This document shows positions 1-13,004 of a DNA stretch of 64,000 bases, one piece after another. Below the pieces are notes generated by a model. It was not told where the DNA came from. It worked only from the letters and a program-made list of their open reading frames with translations, and did no database searches. A program made the position numbers and the translations under genes. Positions within the stretch are counted from its first letter, which is position 1, and every line of letters begins with the position of its first letter. The stretch is from Hermatobates lingyangjiaoensis (taxonomy: Eukaryota > Arthropoda > Insecta > Hemiptera > Hermatobatidae). The stretch covers positions 434,001-498,000 of the forward strand of contig JAPFBL010000116.1 in NCBI GenBank assembly GCA_026182355.1. The letters are read 5' to 3'.

Positions 1-2229
1 AGAGGTCACCATTATAAAAACATAATATTTATCTAAATATCATTATTGGAACAACTAATTTACATATTTAATAATAAACAGTGATTAATGATAGTAACTT
101 CAATGTCATGTTAAACAACATGTGCTCCAATTAATGATCAATGCAACATCTAGCTTCGTAAATTTTCGATCCGTTCCAGATTTCTCTATAGATTTGTCGA
201 TTTCTATAATGTTGATACCTCGGGGTACTCTGAGTTTTTTTCAAGTTGTTTTGGATTATCTGTGCTATGTCTGTTTATGTGTCTTTGGGTATATCTAAGT
301 CGTATGTCGTCAATTTATGTGTCTATGAATGAAATTACATCACTCACAGTGCAGTTATGTGTGTGTGGGTGTGAGTGTGAGTGTCTGAGGTGTGTTCAAT
401 ATTCTTCATGCATAGCATGCTTCCGTATTACAACAAGACAAGCATTTAGCAAAAAGATGACTATAATTCAACAAATACAATAACAGGAATTAATGAATAT
501 AGTAATATTTCAATGAAAATTATAATAGTAGTAATTGAAGATTGCACCATTGAAACGTGAATACAAAACACAATCTCACTCTACTAGCGCATCAAAATCA
601 ATTGAGTGTAGACCACTCCAGGTTTTCATATCCAATTTATGTAGTTTACTTAAGGTTAAAATCTGAGGAAAGTAGTATAGATTGCAGAATATTTTACTAA
701 TGATATTAGTCGTTAGAGTGTTAACATCCAATTACAAAATTAAACTCTCATAATTTGCGAATCACCTTGAACCGGTATGTGGCTCATTTATAACTAAAAC
801 GGTCTCAATTAATCAATAAGAACTTCACATACTTCTCGAAACGGCAGGAAACAACAATCCTGTGAGTAAGACTCTTAGAAAGTTGAGTAACATGTTACCA
901 TAGTCGGTAAAAACTATTTACAAATAAACATTAATCAACACACCTAATTTTCATTCTCTATTAGAAATTTTAGAAAATTGCATTCTATAATATCATTTAT
1001 CATTTTGTGAAATAATGATTAAATTTATAACTTAATAAAACACTGTTATTAATTTGATAAATTTCAATAAAATATATAGCTAAATCTTTTGAAATAAATA
1101 TTAGTATTTTAGAAGAGATTTTATCAAAACAGGCAAAAAGGATTTAGTAACTCTTAACGATTAGTAGGTACTAATTTATTTTCAGCTCACGTCACCGTTA
1201 ATGTATTGTAATTTATGCAAAATTACACTCTTTCTTGAGCTTATTGGCTATTTAACTCCCAAGTTAAGGCTAACAACTTTTCAATTTAAAAAAATTAAAC
1301 GCAAACATGCTAAACTTCTTTTACGGATTATACTATTACTCGTATATCGAATTTCATTCTTTTCTAATAAGTATAGAAGTCTATATCTGAAAGAAATATT
1401 CAGAAAACTGAACTTTTAAATTATTAAAAATGTATAAAAAAAATGATTTGGTTTTTTTTTAAAAAATACGAGATAAATTCAATGGTTGACAAATACTGCG
1501 TTTGAGATGTTCTTGGGTTATCCACAGGCTGTTGCCAAGTTAACATCATAGTAAAAGTGCTTTTAAAATTGGTACAAAAAGTTGTTGTAAAATTGTGGTT
1601 AAAAAGCCACTTTTTGAGGTAATAATGAAACAGAGGTGGCATGCTAACTGAAATATAGTTATCCAAAGGAAAAACCGAGAATGAACAGGATGACTGCTAC
1701 TTTCTTAGTTGTTAATTGAGTAGGGATCTTTAACGTGTGCATAATGCCATATAATATAAGACGTAATATCTTAACGTCTTTGTTTTTTTCAGCTTCCATG
1801 TGAAAAATCTAGAGCTAGAGTGAGAATCGAAGCAGAGAGAAGCAGCCATGGCACTGTGCTATCGTGAACCTTTCTCAGCAGTTAATTTAATACACGTTAA
1901 AAATCACTAAATTATAATATCTTAACCCTTTTTTGTGATAATATCTCTTGTACTTCCAGTCATATATGATTTGAATCATTAAAATTACTGTAACACTAGA
2001 AAATGAAAGTTTTTTGTTGTGTGAAACCTTTATGTTTTTGATGTTAAGCGAACAATATAATTTAAATAGAGTAATTGGAAAAGGTAGTGTTTTATAGTAA
2101 CCTTTCTAGTATACCTCATTAAAAGTGAAGAGGAGACAAAAGCAGTTATAAGAACAGGAATCTGAAAACAGAACAGACATTATAATATTGAAATATACCT
2201 TTTTTGAACATCGTTAGCATGTCAGTGGC
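1..2229. other. AT-rich intergenic DNA, nothing recognised
   Basis: I see no gene or recognisable transposon here. There is a short GT-rich patch near 358-392 and several homopolymer A/T runs. The short ORFs at 262-483, 1201-1419 and 1424-1666 have AT-driven composition and no recognisable domain. Confidence 0.5.
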
Positions 2230-2570
2230 TTTTGTTAGGTTAGGTTAGGTTGCAGTGGCAGTTCCACAAGGGAACACACTTAGGCCGAGCATTGGCCCTT
2301 TGTGATACCACAAAATGAAGATTGATTCTACAGTGGGAGTCCTAAATTTTGCCTAACTCAAGTATATTTAGAATAGGGATCTTTAACGAGTACCTGACAT
2401 CGTACAGGCTCGGGACCGACAGTTTGACGTCCTTCTCCGAGGGACGTAAGGAGGCTGATTCTGTATCGAGGGTCTTAAATTTTGCTCCTCTCAAGTTGAT
2501 TAGAATACATTTTTTTTTAACCAGTAGCTGATATGGTACAGGTCTAGTACGATAATGCTAGTCCTACGTA
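2230..2570 (-). repeat. SINE-like repeat ending in CCTAA units, partly duplicated
   Basis: Read on the minus strand, this is a copy of a dispersed element also found at 9180, 12240, 23350, 29500 and 49845. It runs from a body containing CCGAGCCTGTACGATGTCAG, through a block containing GGCAAAATTTAGGACTCCCA, to a short tail of about three CCTAA units at 2234-2250. On the plus strand the block around 2332-2440 recurs in degraded form at about 2465-2560, so the copy holds a partial internal tandem duplication. The CCTAA/TTAGG unit is the arthropod telomere motif, but the run is far too short to be a telomere. I infer a SINE-like or other non-autonomous retroelement. Confidence 0.6.
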
Positions 2571-5500
2571 AAGAACTGCTTGCTTAAGATCTTTCATATT
2601 TCACATGAATTGAGCAAAATGTTCTAGAGAAATCTAGTGTGGTGACCTATATTTAAACCACCGTCCTCAATATTATAGGCAATGAGACTATATGAGGAAT
2701 AATTGTAGATTACTCCTGACATGACCTTAGAATGTGGAAAATACAATTTTATAGTTCTGAGAGCTAATAATCATACTCTAGTAATCGTGATTACTTTGTC
2801 AGTTTATTAAGAACCTTAAGAGTGTAACAAAATAGAAAGTAAGAAAAGTATTTGAAGGGAGTGAATTTAAGTGAATATTAGACAAGCTCAAATTTAAGTT
2901 GTCCTCAGTAATTATTTAAAAATACTTGATCATTTTTCTTAAGTTGTGATCCCCAGTAATGTATTTATAAAGTACTGTTAACTGGACTGTACAACTAAAT
3001 AAAACCAGAACAACATTCCATATGCTGTTCTTTAGTAACTCAGCTTACTCAGAAATGGGAAGCACCCCAGCTAGACCTTATGAGGCAAGTAACAGGGTGA
3101 TGTATCGCGCATCTGACATATGAAAGTACGCTACTGTACTAAACATTGAGGGTAAAAGGAGCATATAAATTGTCTAGGCACATATGAAAGCGGTTATCAA
3201 TCTGTAACATTCTTGAGTCAGAAATCCAGTAGTTACTGGAATATTCTATCTGGCTTAACATACAAACTATGTAAAAATAAACATATAAGTATGCATACAA
3301 GACGTACAAAAGCTACGCTAATTATCCACAACACACTAGCATATATTCCTGTAGATGTAAGCTACGAGAACTACCAAAAAATAAGTGACATGTAAATAAA
3401 CTGTCAAGAATAAATCCCGTGTTTAATATCCACTGTTGATAGCCTTATGACTATAGGAAGCATGGTGGGGATAATAAGGGTGACACACCCTCAGATAACA
3501 CAGCCAGACTTAACGCCAAATATTCCGCCATTACATTTGTTCCATGTTCACCTCAAAAGTCATCAATATGTTACTATTTTTTACCAGTAATTTGGTAAAC
3601 TATCTAGTTAAATTTGAGTTCGATAAATAATATTTTATTATTACTTAATAATTATTATTATTAAATATTTTATTATATTAAATAATATTTAATTACCATT
3701 ATTATTTTTTTTTAAAAAATAAAGTAAGATGGAAAAAACTAATATAGTGAAATTATTTTTTTTAAAGTTCATTTTAGGAAAATTGTCAATTCCATTAAAG
3801 CGTTATTTCAATTTATCCGGAGAATATTTAAAAAAAAAATCTACGGTTATTTGTAAAATAAACTGGAAACTTTCCTCTGAAAAAAAAGTTTATGCATCTG
3901 ACTCCACCAACTTATTTAATATAAAAATGAAATATATAAAATTTCCAACGGTAAAAAGAAAAAAATAATTCTCTCTGGGATATTGATTCGAATATAATTT
4001 GATTATATAACTAATAAAGGCGATAACATGGTTTGAAATCTTTAAAATATATTTTACAATGTTAAAGTTCACGATTAAAGCTATCAGTTTGTTGGTATTA
4101 AATTTAATATTTTTATTGCTAAGATATGAAATTCAATAAAGGTAAGGAGAAAAATATATTATTTCAATAAATTATTTGAGTTAATCTCTTGCTTTTTCTC
4201 TTTTTTCTTACTTTCAATCTGTTATGATATTACGTTATTAAGGTATTATTGGGTATTTTTAGCTCTTACTTTTGTTCCAGTTATCTTTATAAAATAAAAC
4301 AAATAATTGACCTACTTAAAGTACAGCTTTAAACAAAACAGCAGAAATATTCAAAGAGTGATGATTATGGACTTGGAGCACACAACTAGGACAACTTATG
4401 TAGAGATGACTTTTTTGAAAAACTGTAATTCCAACATATGCAGTTTCACAAGAAAATAAGGCAGACGTAATATTAAAAATGGGAGACTAAGTCGAAGAGA
4501 ACTTGCCATTTCGGTGGTTTTTGAATACATGAAAACATACATAGTAGTTCCTGATCATGACATAACCCAAACCAAAGACTGGCTTCAGCATTCTATATTG
4601 TTTACTCCCACTTCAAAGAAATAATATCTTTCAAATTGCCCTTAAAATTTACAAGACAAGGTTATCAATCATGACTCTCTAATAGAGTTGAAAAATTTAT
4701 TGGTAAAGTGTTTGTAACATACTACAGTAAGTTACCTAAGCCACTATTACCAACAACGAATCTAAAAAAGTAATAGACTACATATTACAATTACGTAGTC
4801 TAAGTTTTTCTGAAACGAATGATTCAAAAAAGTTATTTGTTTATCTTTCTTATCTAAATTGCTTGATAATAAAACATGGAAGACAAACAGACACTTTCTT
4901 TTGATTGAAGAGGTTTTTTTTTTATAATTCAATGTCAATAATTTAATATGTTTTTTTATAATGCACCAGGCAAATTGAATTTGCTTGGTCCATTATAAGC
5001 GAAACAAGAATGTACCAGCATCAGTGGAAAAAAATGAGCTTCAATATCTTAAATAAATGAATGGTAAATACCAAAATGACTAGGAACTTTGGCAGGTACA
5101 ATCAATTTCATTCCAGGGTAGCGTTCGTCGAATTTATTGGTATACTATGATCCAAACGTGGAACTGACTTCATTTGAAACTTTTAAATTGCTTTTTTCTG
5201 TGACCCTTAAGACTGTAAATATTAAATATACAAGTATAAATTTAATCTGTAGAACGCCGGTAATTACCATGTAAATCATGAACCCTTCTCGAAAAACAAT
5301 GAATTCAATCGTAGAAGATTAATATAACAGAATTTATCACTTTTTAATTATGATATTCACTCTGATGGATTATTATTGATGACCTATTGTTACGTTATGT
5401 AGATGTAAACATTCCTCCTTTAAATTAAAAATAAATGTCTTTTATCCAAACATATACATGTTTTTTTTCTTTAAGTCTCTACTGGTATTAATCCAAGCAC

Positions 5501-5739
5501 CAAAAAAACCTTTCTTTGGTGAGTTTTAATTGTCATAAACCAACAACGTAGTTGCTGGTTTAATGTTTCTTGGTGGAAATCGGTTTGTTATCTTTACAGT
5601 TATCTTATCAGTTACTATTTATTTATGGACCATTTTCTTTGTATTTCATGTTATTCATTGATATTCTTTCATTATTACTTTTTCATTCGTTCTATTATTT
5701 TTTATTTGTGTTCTTCCTCCTTCTTGCTTGGTGGCTGAG
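2571..5739. other. AT-rich intergenic DNA, nothing recognised
   Basis: No gene recognised. 3640-3715 is a low-complexity TTA/AAT stretch. The small ORFs at 3213, 3729 and 3890 are AT-rich and show no domain. Two small perfect hairpins lie at about 5500-5570. Confidence 0.45.
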
Positions 5740-5850
5740 CTGGTATCACTGACTGTTACTTCGAGATGTTGGATTTCAGTCACCGATCTATTTCCCTCAA
5801 GGATACTTCACCTCCTGATGACAATTATTGTCGAAATATATTATTGAATT
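5740..5850 (+). repeat. PLE-like terminal fragment with hammerhead-like core
   Basis: Around 5810-5842 the plus strand reads CCTGATGA, a self-complementary stretch (GACAATTATTGTC), then GAAATAT. This matches the CTGANGA / stem / GAAA layout shared by all the PLE ends in this window. No coding remnant is recognised next to it. I infer a lone, 5'-truncated PLE terminus. Confidence 0.5.
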
Positions 5851-8800
5851 ATGTCTATATCAATTGTTCTGGTTTGGTCATCATTTTCTTTATTCTCTCT
5901 CTACCTTTTAATTGGGGGTATGTGTCAGTTCACTGTTGTCTTCCACCGGTCTCTGCATCCATGTGATTCGTCTTCTACTATTTATTCTTCTGATAACTAA
6001 AATTGGATCTATAATTGTTGGCCATTCATCATTTGCGTATTTGTAGTCTTGTTAAGCAGTTTTCCTCCGTTTATATTGTTTTCTGTTTCTTAAAGTCATT
6101 TATGATAAAAGTTTTCAGAAAGTTACACAAATATTTTTTTATTTCAAATAAAATGTTTTTTTTATGTCAATATTTACATTAGAGTAAAGTTAATAATTGG
6201 ATTTAGAAGATCTCTATCGGTAGTACAAACATATCAAAAGTCAATTATTGAGTTTCTTATTCAAACTCACTACAGTTTACTTATGAATGAAATAATGAGA
6301 CAGCCGATATTATATGCCCCTTTCTGATTCTGAGTTATTTCATTAAAAGATAGCCGCAGTAATTTGTAATTTTAAGAGAAAACTTTAATGGAAAGAGCAT
6401 CTGTTGGTGGAAAGGATCAGGAAATGGGTTCACCCCCGGTCACCAACTTCTGAGCACCTTGATCCTCATACGGGTCGTAAATAGTTGGAGATATATTAGT
6501 CAATGAAGTCTCCTGTCTGATTAGGCTTGTCTAACTTTGACCAGTGCTGTAGTCACAAAGTACAAGTGCTGAGGGGTTCCGATAGAGTATTCATGTTGGA
6601 ACAGGATTCTCATTGTCAGGCGATAAAAACATCGTTAATGACAAAATAAACAGGTGTTAAAGGTTAAAACAAGCAATAACCAATTACCGTTTCGTACAAT
6701 TAATTGTACAAAAGATTAATTCAATTTACAGTTAAGTTAAATAAAAAAGTTACTTTAAGTGAACGGGAATTTATTTAATTTACAAGTTGCATAATAATGA
6801 ATATGTTGAAATTCCTACGTATGCACAACAGTTTATCAACAAAACAGACTTTATTAAATTACAAAAGTTGCTCAGGACCCATTAACATTATTTTAATAAT
6901 TAACATTATTAACATTAACAGCATTTTAAATGTTATTTGATGATACTATTAAAAAAAAAAACAACAAAAGTTTAACCTAATAAGTTGTCTTCTTATATGA
7001 ACCGGATTCTATGAGACCCATCTTTTAAAGCAAGGGGAATATTATTCTGGTTATTTTGTGACATGTGCTTTTTATTTTGTGCCGTAATCATTATCGAACA
7101 GGATCGTTCGATCATATTACTTGCCAACCTATTCGACATGTCCTCCTACAGGTTATATAGTGTTTCGTCTTATTTATTATGATCATCATCAAGTAGGACA
7201 CATCCATTAGATGCAATAATATATACAAAAGAAAGATATAATTTACTATAAAAACAAACTTAATTTGCAGTACCTTTTAGAAATGCTCAGAAGATGAAAC
7301 CCTACAAAGGAGGAAGATAATTTAGAAACTATTATTTATACTAACTTAGGAACAAACTATTTGATGCCATAATGGTATGTAGCACATAACACTCCTACCA
7401 ACATTTACTACTTGTACATAATATTCCTAACAACATGTTCTAACATTAAAGGAACAAAAAAAAAAAATAAAAAGGAAATCTATTTTCATAAATGTGAAAA
7501 ATAAATTTGAAAATAAAATTTGAAAATGGTGCTCATGATTTATATTACTGTGAATTAAATTGTTTATGTTCTTAACAAGATAAAGATTAGTCACACGTGT
7601 GTGATTTAGCCCAGAAGGGAAGGCCTCATAAACCCTTGGGCTCTATCAGCCCTACCCTTAGTGGCCAATAGTACCAGCACGTGCGTCAATATTGGGAAAA
7701 CCACAAAAACCAACCTTAAAAATGATGTGTACTCAACATTTTTCTAATTATTAAATAAAGAATAATGAATATAGAATTGGGAACAGTGCATTCTTGAGAC
7801 AATCTCTACAATTTTTTTTTTTTGTAAATTGAACTGAAGAAAGATTACTTAAAAAAAATACTACAAATATTTATATTGCAAAAGCAACCTTCAAATAAAT
7901 GTTTAAATATAAAAACCTTCGATATCAATTTTTAATGAAATGTATTATTTAAAATGTAACCAATGCAAAACGAATTATAAATCTTTAACTAGAATCTTAA
8001 TAATTCAAAATGCTTCTATTTTTACTTTTGGGCGTTTTTCCCGGTGGCAACATTTTATATTCCAAGAAAATGTTTGCAATACCAGAAGTGTATTGTGTTA
8101 AATTTTAAACTATGGTAGATTGAAATGATTTTTTACTGCTGAACTATATAACATAGTATTTCATCTGTCACATGAGTTAAAATAATGGACAAATATATAT
8201 GTTTTCTTAGAATTTATATATTTTTTCACTTTTTTAGATTGAAAAGGGTGTCATATTTGACAAAAGATGTCTGAGACATCTCAACCTGTAATACTTTTTT
8301 TCATTAATATTTGTAGTATGTATACATTTAAATAAACTACATTCCAACTATTATGACAATGAAATAAAGATCTTGAGCGATCTAAAAAAATTATTTCGAT
8401 GTATATGATAATATATATCAAAATAAATAACAAATCGTTAATTTTTATACCAACTTGCATGTTATTATTCAAAAAAATGACTTTCTATAATGTACTAATA
8501 AATTCATTAGATATTTTTTATGACCTTATGATATGCTATAATATTAACTGTCCAACCTTTTGACATGAGCACTTTGTAATGTTACTCTTGTTGAAACTAA
8601 CTTCTTAAGTTAGATTTGTTTTAACAAATGATTCAATTTCAATGTCTACAGTATTTTTACGCATATATTACATAATATTATCGTAATATTTTATATTTTA
8701 TCTAATAAAAGTTTATAATTATAAAATTATAAAAGTTTTTGTCACCCACTATCAATTTGTTTTACTGCACAATAAGAAAAGCACAGTAATAGTTGAAAAA

Positions 8801-9179
8801 ACTTTCTTTTCAAACTTAAAAGGAAAGGAATAGTTTGAACTCCATCGAAGCAATTTTCAGTATGTTGTTTACACAGTAAACTACATTGCATCTATGTGGG
8901 TGGGTATTTATGATTAAAACACTGAAAACATGCGCATGTCAATCTGCTTCCTCTACACAAACTTACTCAAATATAATATTATTAAAACTATATTTAAAAT
9001 CCATGATTTGAAAGAGAATAATTTATTATATATAGATATTGTTTTAGATATAAATAATAATCATATAATTAATATAAAAAAGTAATATCTTAGGATAATT
9101 TATCGCAAAAAATTATGGCTATTCAATGTGATGAAGTAGTCAAATGCCTTGCACTGGTAGATATAAATATAATTTTTAT
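5851..9179. other. AT-rich intergenic DNA, nothing recognised
   Basis: No gene recognised. Two tracts (about 6390-6600 and 7590-7720) are more GC-rich than their surroundings and look like old repeats, but I found no second copy of either here. The ORFs at 5570-5966 are hydrophobic AT-rich readings that run into the PLE-like end at 5740-5850. They are not believed to be genes. Confidence 0.4.
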
Positions 9180-9350
9180 TTTGCCTTCGAGTTTTCCATG
9201 CGAGAGGTAAAGAATCTAAGCGCATTGGTCCCTTAGAGAGGACGTGAAGCCATCGCTCGGACCCTAACTGTATGATGTCATGTACATGCTAAGGATACTC
9301 TAAATACACTTGATTTCAACAAAATTTAGGACTCCCGCTGTAAAATCATT
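9180..9350 (+). repeat. SINE-like repeat copy (body, no CCTAA tail)
   Basis: Diverged plus-strand copy of the element at 12240 and 49845. It keeps a version of the sequence around the GATGTCATGTACATG core (9277-9291), the TAAATACACTTG segment, and the AAAATTTAGGACTCCC block (about 9320-9345). The tail is missing. Neither target-site duplication nor internal promoter is clear. Confidence 0.55.
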
Positions 9351-10555
9351 GAGAAGATACAATATTTCATTGTAGAGTAAGAGTGAGATGTGTAGCTTTC
9401 TAGCCTATCCTCTCTCCACGCATCAGACTAGCAGGGCTCTTACTTTAGGGCCCACCGTCAACTCTATCATTCCTAATTAACAACACATCAGATTAATTTG
9501 CTTGTCCCGTTCATTTGATTCATTTTAATTGTTAAATTTCATATTTAACACTAGAAAGACTGGAAATTAGTACATTGCCCCAAAGCAGTCAAAATAACTG
9601 CATCGCGAAAGAACGAAATAGTGTAAAGAAATTTCTTAAAAATTTATTTTATTATTTTTTGTATTATTTAGAGTCATCAAACAAGTTATTAGTAAGTATT
9701 AACAATAAAAAAATTTCTTCACTTTGAAAATTCCAAGAATCTGTGTCATTGTAAATATAATTGTATTCTAATTGAAATCGAAAAACAGTCAAAATGACTT
9801 CCTTAGGTAATCTAGTGTTCATTGTCTGCAATTTACATCACGTAAATAATAATGTATTTAAATTTTATTTATAAGATTCTGTCATAAATAGCTTTTTGTT
9901 CGGGTTTGCTTATAATAAAATTTATTGTTGACCACTTTGGATTTTCTCTATTTATATATTATTACATAAATTATTCTCATTTTGTGTTTCCTTACCTCAT
10001 CGGCAAATTATATCACATCTTCTTATAATAGATCTGATATAATTTATTTCTGCTTGAGCGCACAATGAAAAAATGAAGTACATAGATAATTTCGGGTTCC
10101 TCTTTTTTCCTGGGTGTCCTATCCGTAATATATCATTCTATTCAGACTATCTGCTGCGGCTATTATTAATGGCTTGAAGGGTCAATTCACAAAAAATCAT
10201 ATTCCACAATCTCTTTTCCAACAAAGTCATCATTTAGAGCCATGCTTTACGTTATTGACTACTCATCATTAAATTAGTCAATCATTTCTAATCATTTTTG
10301 ATAGCATTGCACAAATAAAATGTATTTAATTAGAAATCATTTTCAAATAATGAAAATGCAATAAATCTTACCAACACGTGTGTCAATTTCAACAACTTTG
10401 ACTATCATACAAATACTTTATGACTGACTCCAATTTAATTTTGTTGAAAAACCTTGAATCATCCTTGAAAAACCTAACAGTAATCTTCCAGGTTTTCTGA
10501 TATTATTCTGCAGCTTTTTAGTGATTCTAAAAATAAATGCACTATTGAAACATTG
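9351..10555. other. Intergenic DNA, nothing recognised
   Basis: AT-rich sequence with no supported gene, RNA or mobile element. The minus-strand ORF at 10418-10651 overlaps the start of a degenerate tandem repeat and is not considered coding. Confidence 0.4.
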
Positions 10556-11040
10556 AAACTGTTTCAATGTTTTTATCAGTATTGGGTCTTTATTTTCCGG
10601 ATCAAGTAACTGAAGGAGTGCTGAGTACAAGTATTTAATATGTCGAATCATTTTGATGTTTCAGAACTGATATTCTTTTTGGAACTTATTTGAGGTATCA
10701 TGATTAGTATCAGAATTGGCACTTAATTACCATATATTAAGTCATTCCTAGAGTACTTAGAAACAGTTTCGAATACATCGAAAAAAGAAAATCTAGAATT
10801 TGTACTGGGTTTGGATCTTTTTGAGGTTTGAAACTGCTATCAGTATGGGGATTTAGTTACCCCGTTTCAAGTATTGGAAGAGTACTTAGCTCTGGTATTA
10901 AAGATATCGGAACTTATTGAGATGCAGTAACTGGTAAAGTATGCATCGGGACTTTGTTGAGTCATTAGAATTCTTATCATTGTCGAAGATTGTCTTATTT
11001 TAGGTAACGGTAATAGCAGTTGGAAGCGGTATTGGAATCA
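10556..11040. repeat. Degenerate tandem repeat, period about 130 bp
   Basis: Related segments recur at about 130-bp spacing. A GAGTACTTAG motif starts at 10751 and 10880, and a diverged version lies near 10614. A CAGAACTGATA or CAGTATGGGGA type segment lies between them, as does a CGAATACATCG or GATATCGGAAC segment. I estimate three to four decayed units. The vocabulary (TATCAGTATTGG, GGTATCG) resembles the sharper minisatellite at 13.0-13.4 kb, so the two may share an origin. Confidence 0.5.
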
Positions 11041-11536
11041 TGGAATATTTTTTTCTTTTTTACAGCGCCATATCATTAGTGTTACTTCTTTTATTTAACT
11101 GATTTCGAATAATAAATTGTATTAACAAAAGCAAATCACTTTGTCATAATTTTCTAAATTATAATTCACTAGTAACATTTTAGTTCAGTATGAATACTAA
11201 ATCTTACTTTCTTATAGATTATATATTAAGTCAGTTATATGAAATAAATAACTAAAAAAAAAGAGAAGTGTTCTTAAAAATAGAAAATGTTTTTAAACAA
11301 AAAATGAGCAAATATTAGAGTGAGTCAACTACAAGGACTGAGGAACATCTCTTCAATGGTTGAATGTAAATAAAAATGATTTTGTTCTGCAATATTACTT
11401 CTAAAAAAATATCTGCTGGCTCTTTTTCATTCGTTAAAACTGAAATAATATTCATCGATGGTGAAAAACCACTCCAAAAATGAAGAAAAAATCATATTAT
11501 GCCCTGTGAAGTGCTTATGTTTCTTCATTATAATTC

Positions 11537-11560
11537 ATATATATATATATATATATATAA
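11537..11560. repeat. (TA)n microsatellite
   Basis: Uninterrupted TA dinucleotide run, about 17 bp upstream of the left target-site repeat of the family-B foldback. Confidence 0.9.
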
Positions 11561-11587
11561 TAAGAATCTTCTAATGATTACCGTATA

Positions 11588-11835
11588 AAACTTTAAATTA
11601 CACAAAGCACGATACAGAAAAAAGAATAAAAAGAACACTTACAGAATTCAATATATCGAACTGTTGTTCGTGGGGAGATCTCTCTCACTTCGTCCTCTCT
11701 TCTAGTCTACTCCTGATGACGAACAACAGTTCGAAATATTGAATTCTGTAAGGGTTCTTTTTATTCTTTTTTCTGTGTTGTGCTTTGTGTAATTTAAAGT
11801 TTTATAGTCCTTGTGGACCGTTTCTTATATTTAGT
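11588..11835 (+). mobile_element. Foldback element of PLE end family B, with TSD
   Basis: Two inverted copies of one terminal segment (about 11588-11670 and 11717-11807) flank a short centre. The outer part of each arm is AACTTTAAATTACAC or its reverse complement. The right arm also carries the hammerhead-like CTGATGA...TTCGAAATATTG. After the right arm there is an extra segment of about 30 nt (11808-11835) that the left end lacks. It contains a GTCC-TTGT-GGAC hairpin. The element is flanked by ATTACCGTATA (11577-11587) and ATTACCATATA (11836-11846), an 11-bp repeat with one mismatch that I read as a target-site duplication. The same terminal sequence follows the endonuclease gene at 22.1 kb, so this is probably a non-coding derivative of that PLE lineage. 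Confidence 0.75.
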
Positions 11836-12239
11836 ATTACCATATAAACATATATTAATATATAAACCTTTTTTTTATTAAATTTACAAAAGGGTACTTT
11901 TTATTATTTTATTTACATTTTAAGCCAAATTTTTTTTTTTTTTGTAAAACAGATACGTTCATAAATTTAATTAAAAGTTGTAATTTTTACATAACTACTT
12001 TTTTTTAACTTAAATAAGATTTTGAGTAATTATTTTTAAATGAGCATACTCCTATACACACTGGACAGTATATCAGCATGTAGGAAGTATAGGATCATAC
12101 CATCAGGAGAGAGAGAATTCTGCTTGACTTTTATACTTTTTCCTACCAAAGGAAAGAGCACCACGCTGTTTACAACTGTATGGTAACATTATCCTCTATT
12201 CTTGAAAGAACTACTTCACATACAAATGTTTTGCACACT

Positions 12240-12480
12240 TGTATGTCTCTGTGCTTATCACACCACACCACCCCTAGTAGATCTGGGGTCCAATCTCCAC
12301 CTTGCCTTGATTTATTCATGCTGGAGGTTAATAAATCAGAGCACGTCATCCCTAAGATAAGATGTTAAACCATTGGTCCCGAGCCTAAACGATGTCAAAT
12401 ACTCGTTAAATATCCCTCCTCTAAATACACTTGTGCTAGGCAAAATTTAAGACTCCCAATGTAGAACCAACAACAAATAA
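12240..12480 (+). repeat. SINE-like repeat copy with possible tRNA-like head
   Basis: The best body copy of the dispersed element: the CCCGAGCCTAAACGATGTCA core, then TAAATACACTTG, then GGCAAAATTTAAGACTCCCA. Upstream, near 12283-12300, GGGTCCAATCTCC loosely resembles a pol III B-box, which would fit a tRNA-derived SINE head. That reading is weak because no A-box is evident at the proper spacing. Confidence 0.55.
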
Positions 12481-13004
12481 TGTTGCTCGCCCATTACAAA
12501 AATGGGTACCAAATAATAAATGAGCCACAATTCCTGCCCCTATAACAGCACTAAAAAGTGAAAGAAGCCTTATAAGTGTAGGTGTTGAAAAACGAACGAA
12601 CACATACTTCGAGTACTTATATACTTCATTCATACATCTTATACTTGTCACCTCTCATCCATCTACTTATTCCTCCATAGCTACTTCTGTTTCGTATTTA
12701 ATACTGTTTAAGAAAACTTTATAGGGCACAGATATCTATCAGAACATTTGATATTATAGGATCACTGTCTCAGTAAATCAACTAATAGTTAATTGTTGAT
12801 TGATATCATGGGTGTTTCTATTGCTCAATCTCTAAAATCATAATATAGTTTGATACAATATTTTATGTTATATATAATGTATTAACTCGCAATATTTTTT
12901 CAAACTAATTTGACAAGAATTAGTCCTCTCAAATCCATCATATACTGCCTTTGAATATTTTCTCGTGAAAGACTTGTTAAAAAGCTTGATATGGGCAGAA
13001 CTGA

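Noticed and set aside
2234..2250. Telomere (TTAGG units)
   Set aside because: Only about three units, inside a dispersed repeat. It is an element terminus, not a chromosome end.
12283..12300. tRNA gene
   Set aside because: Only a B-box-like stretch is seen. There is no cloverleaf, A-box or acceptor stem.
12436..12651. Minus-strand ORF with a hydrophobic stretch (LLSLFSAVIGAGIVAHLLFG)
   Set aside because: Looks membrane-like, but I match it to no family, and its C-terminal part overlaps the SINE-like repeat. Too weak to call.
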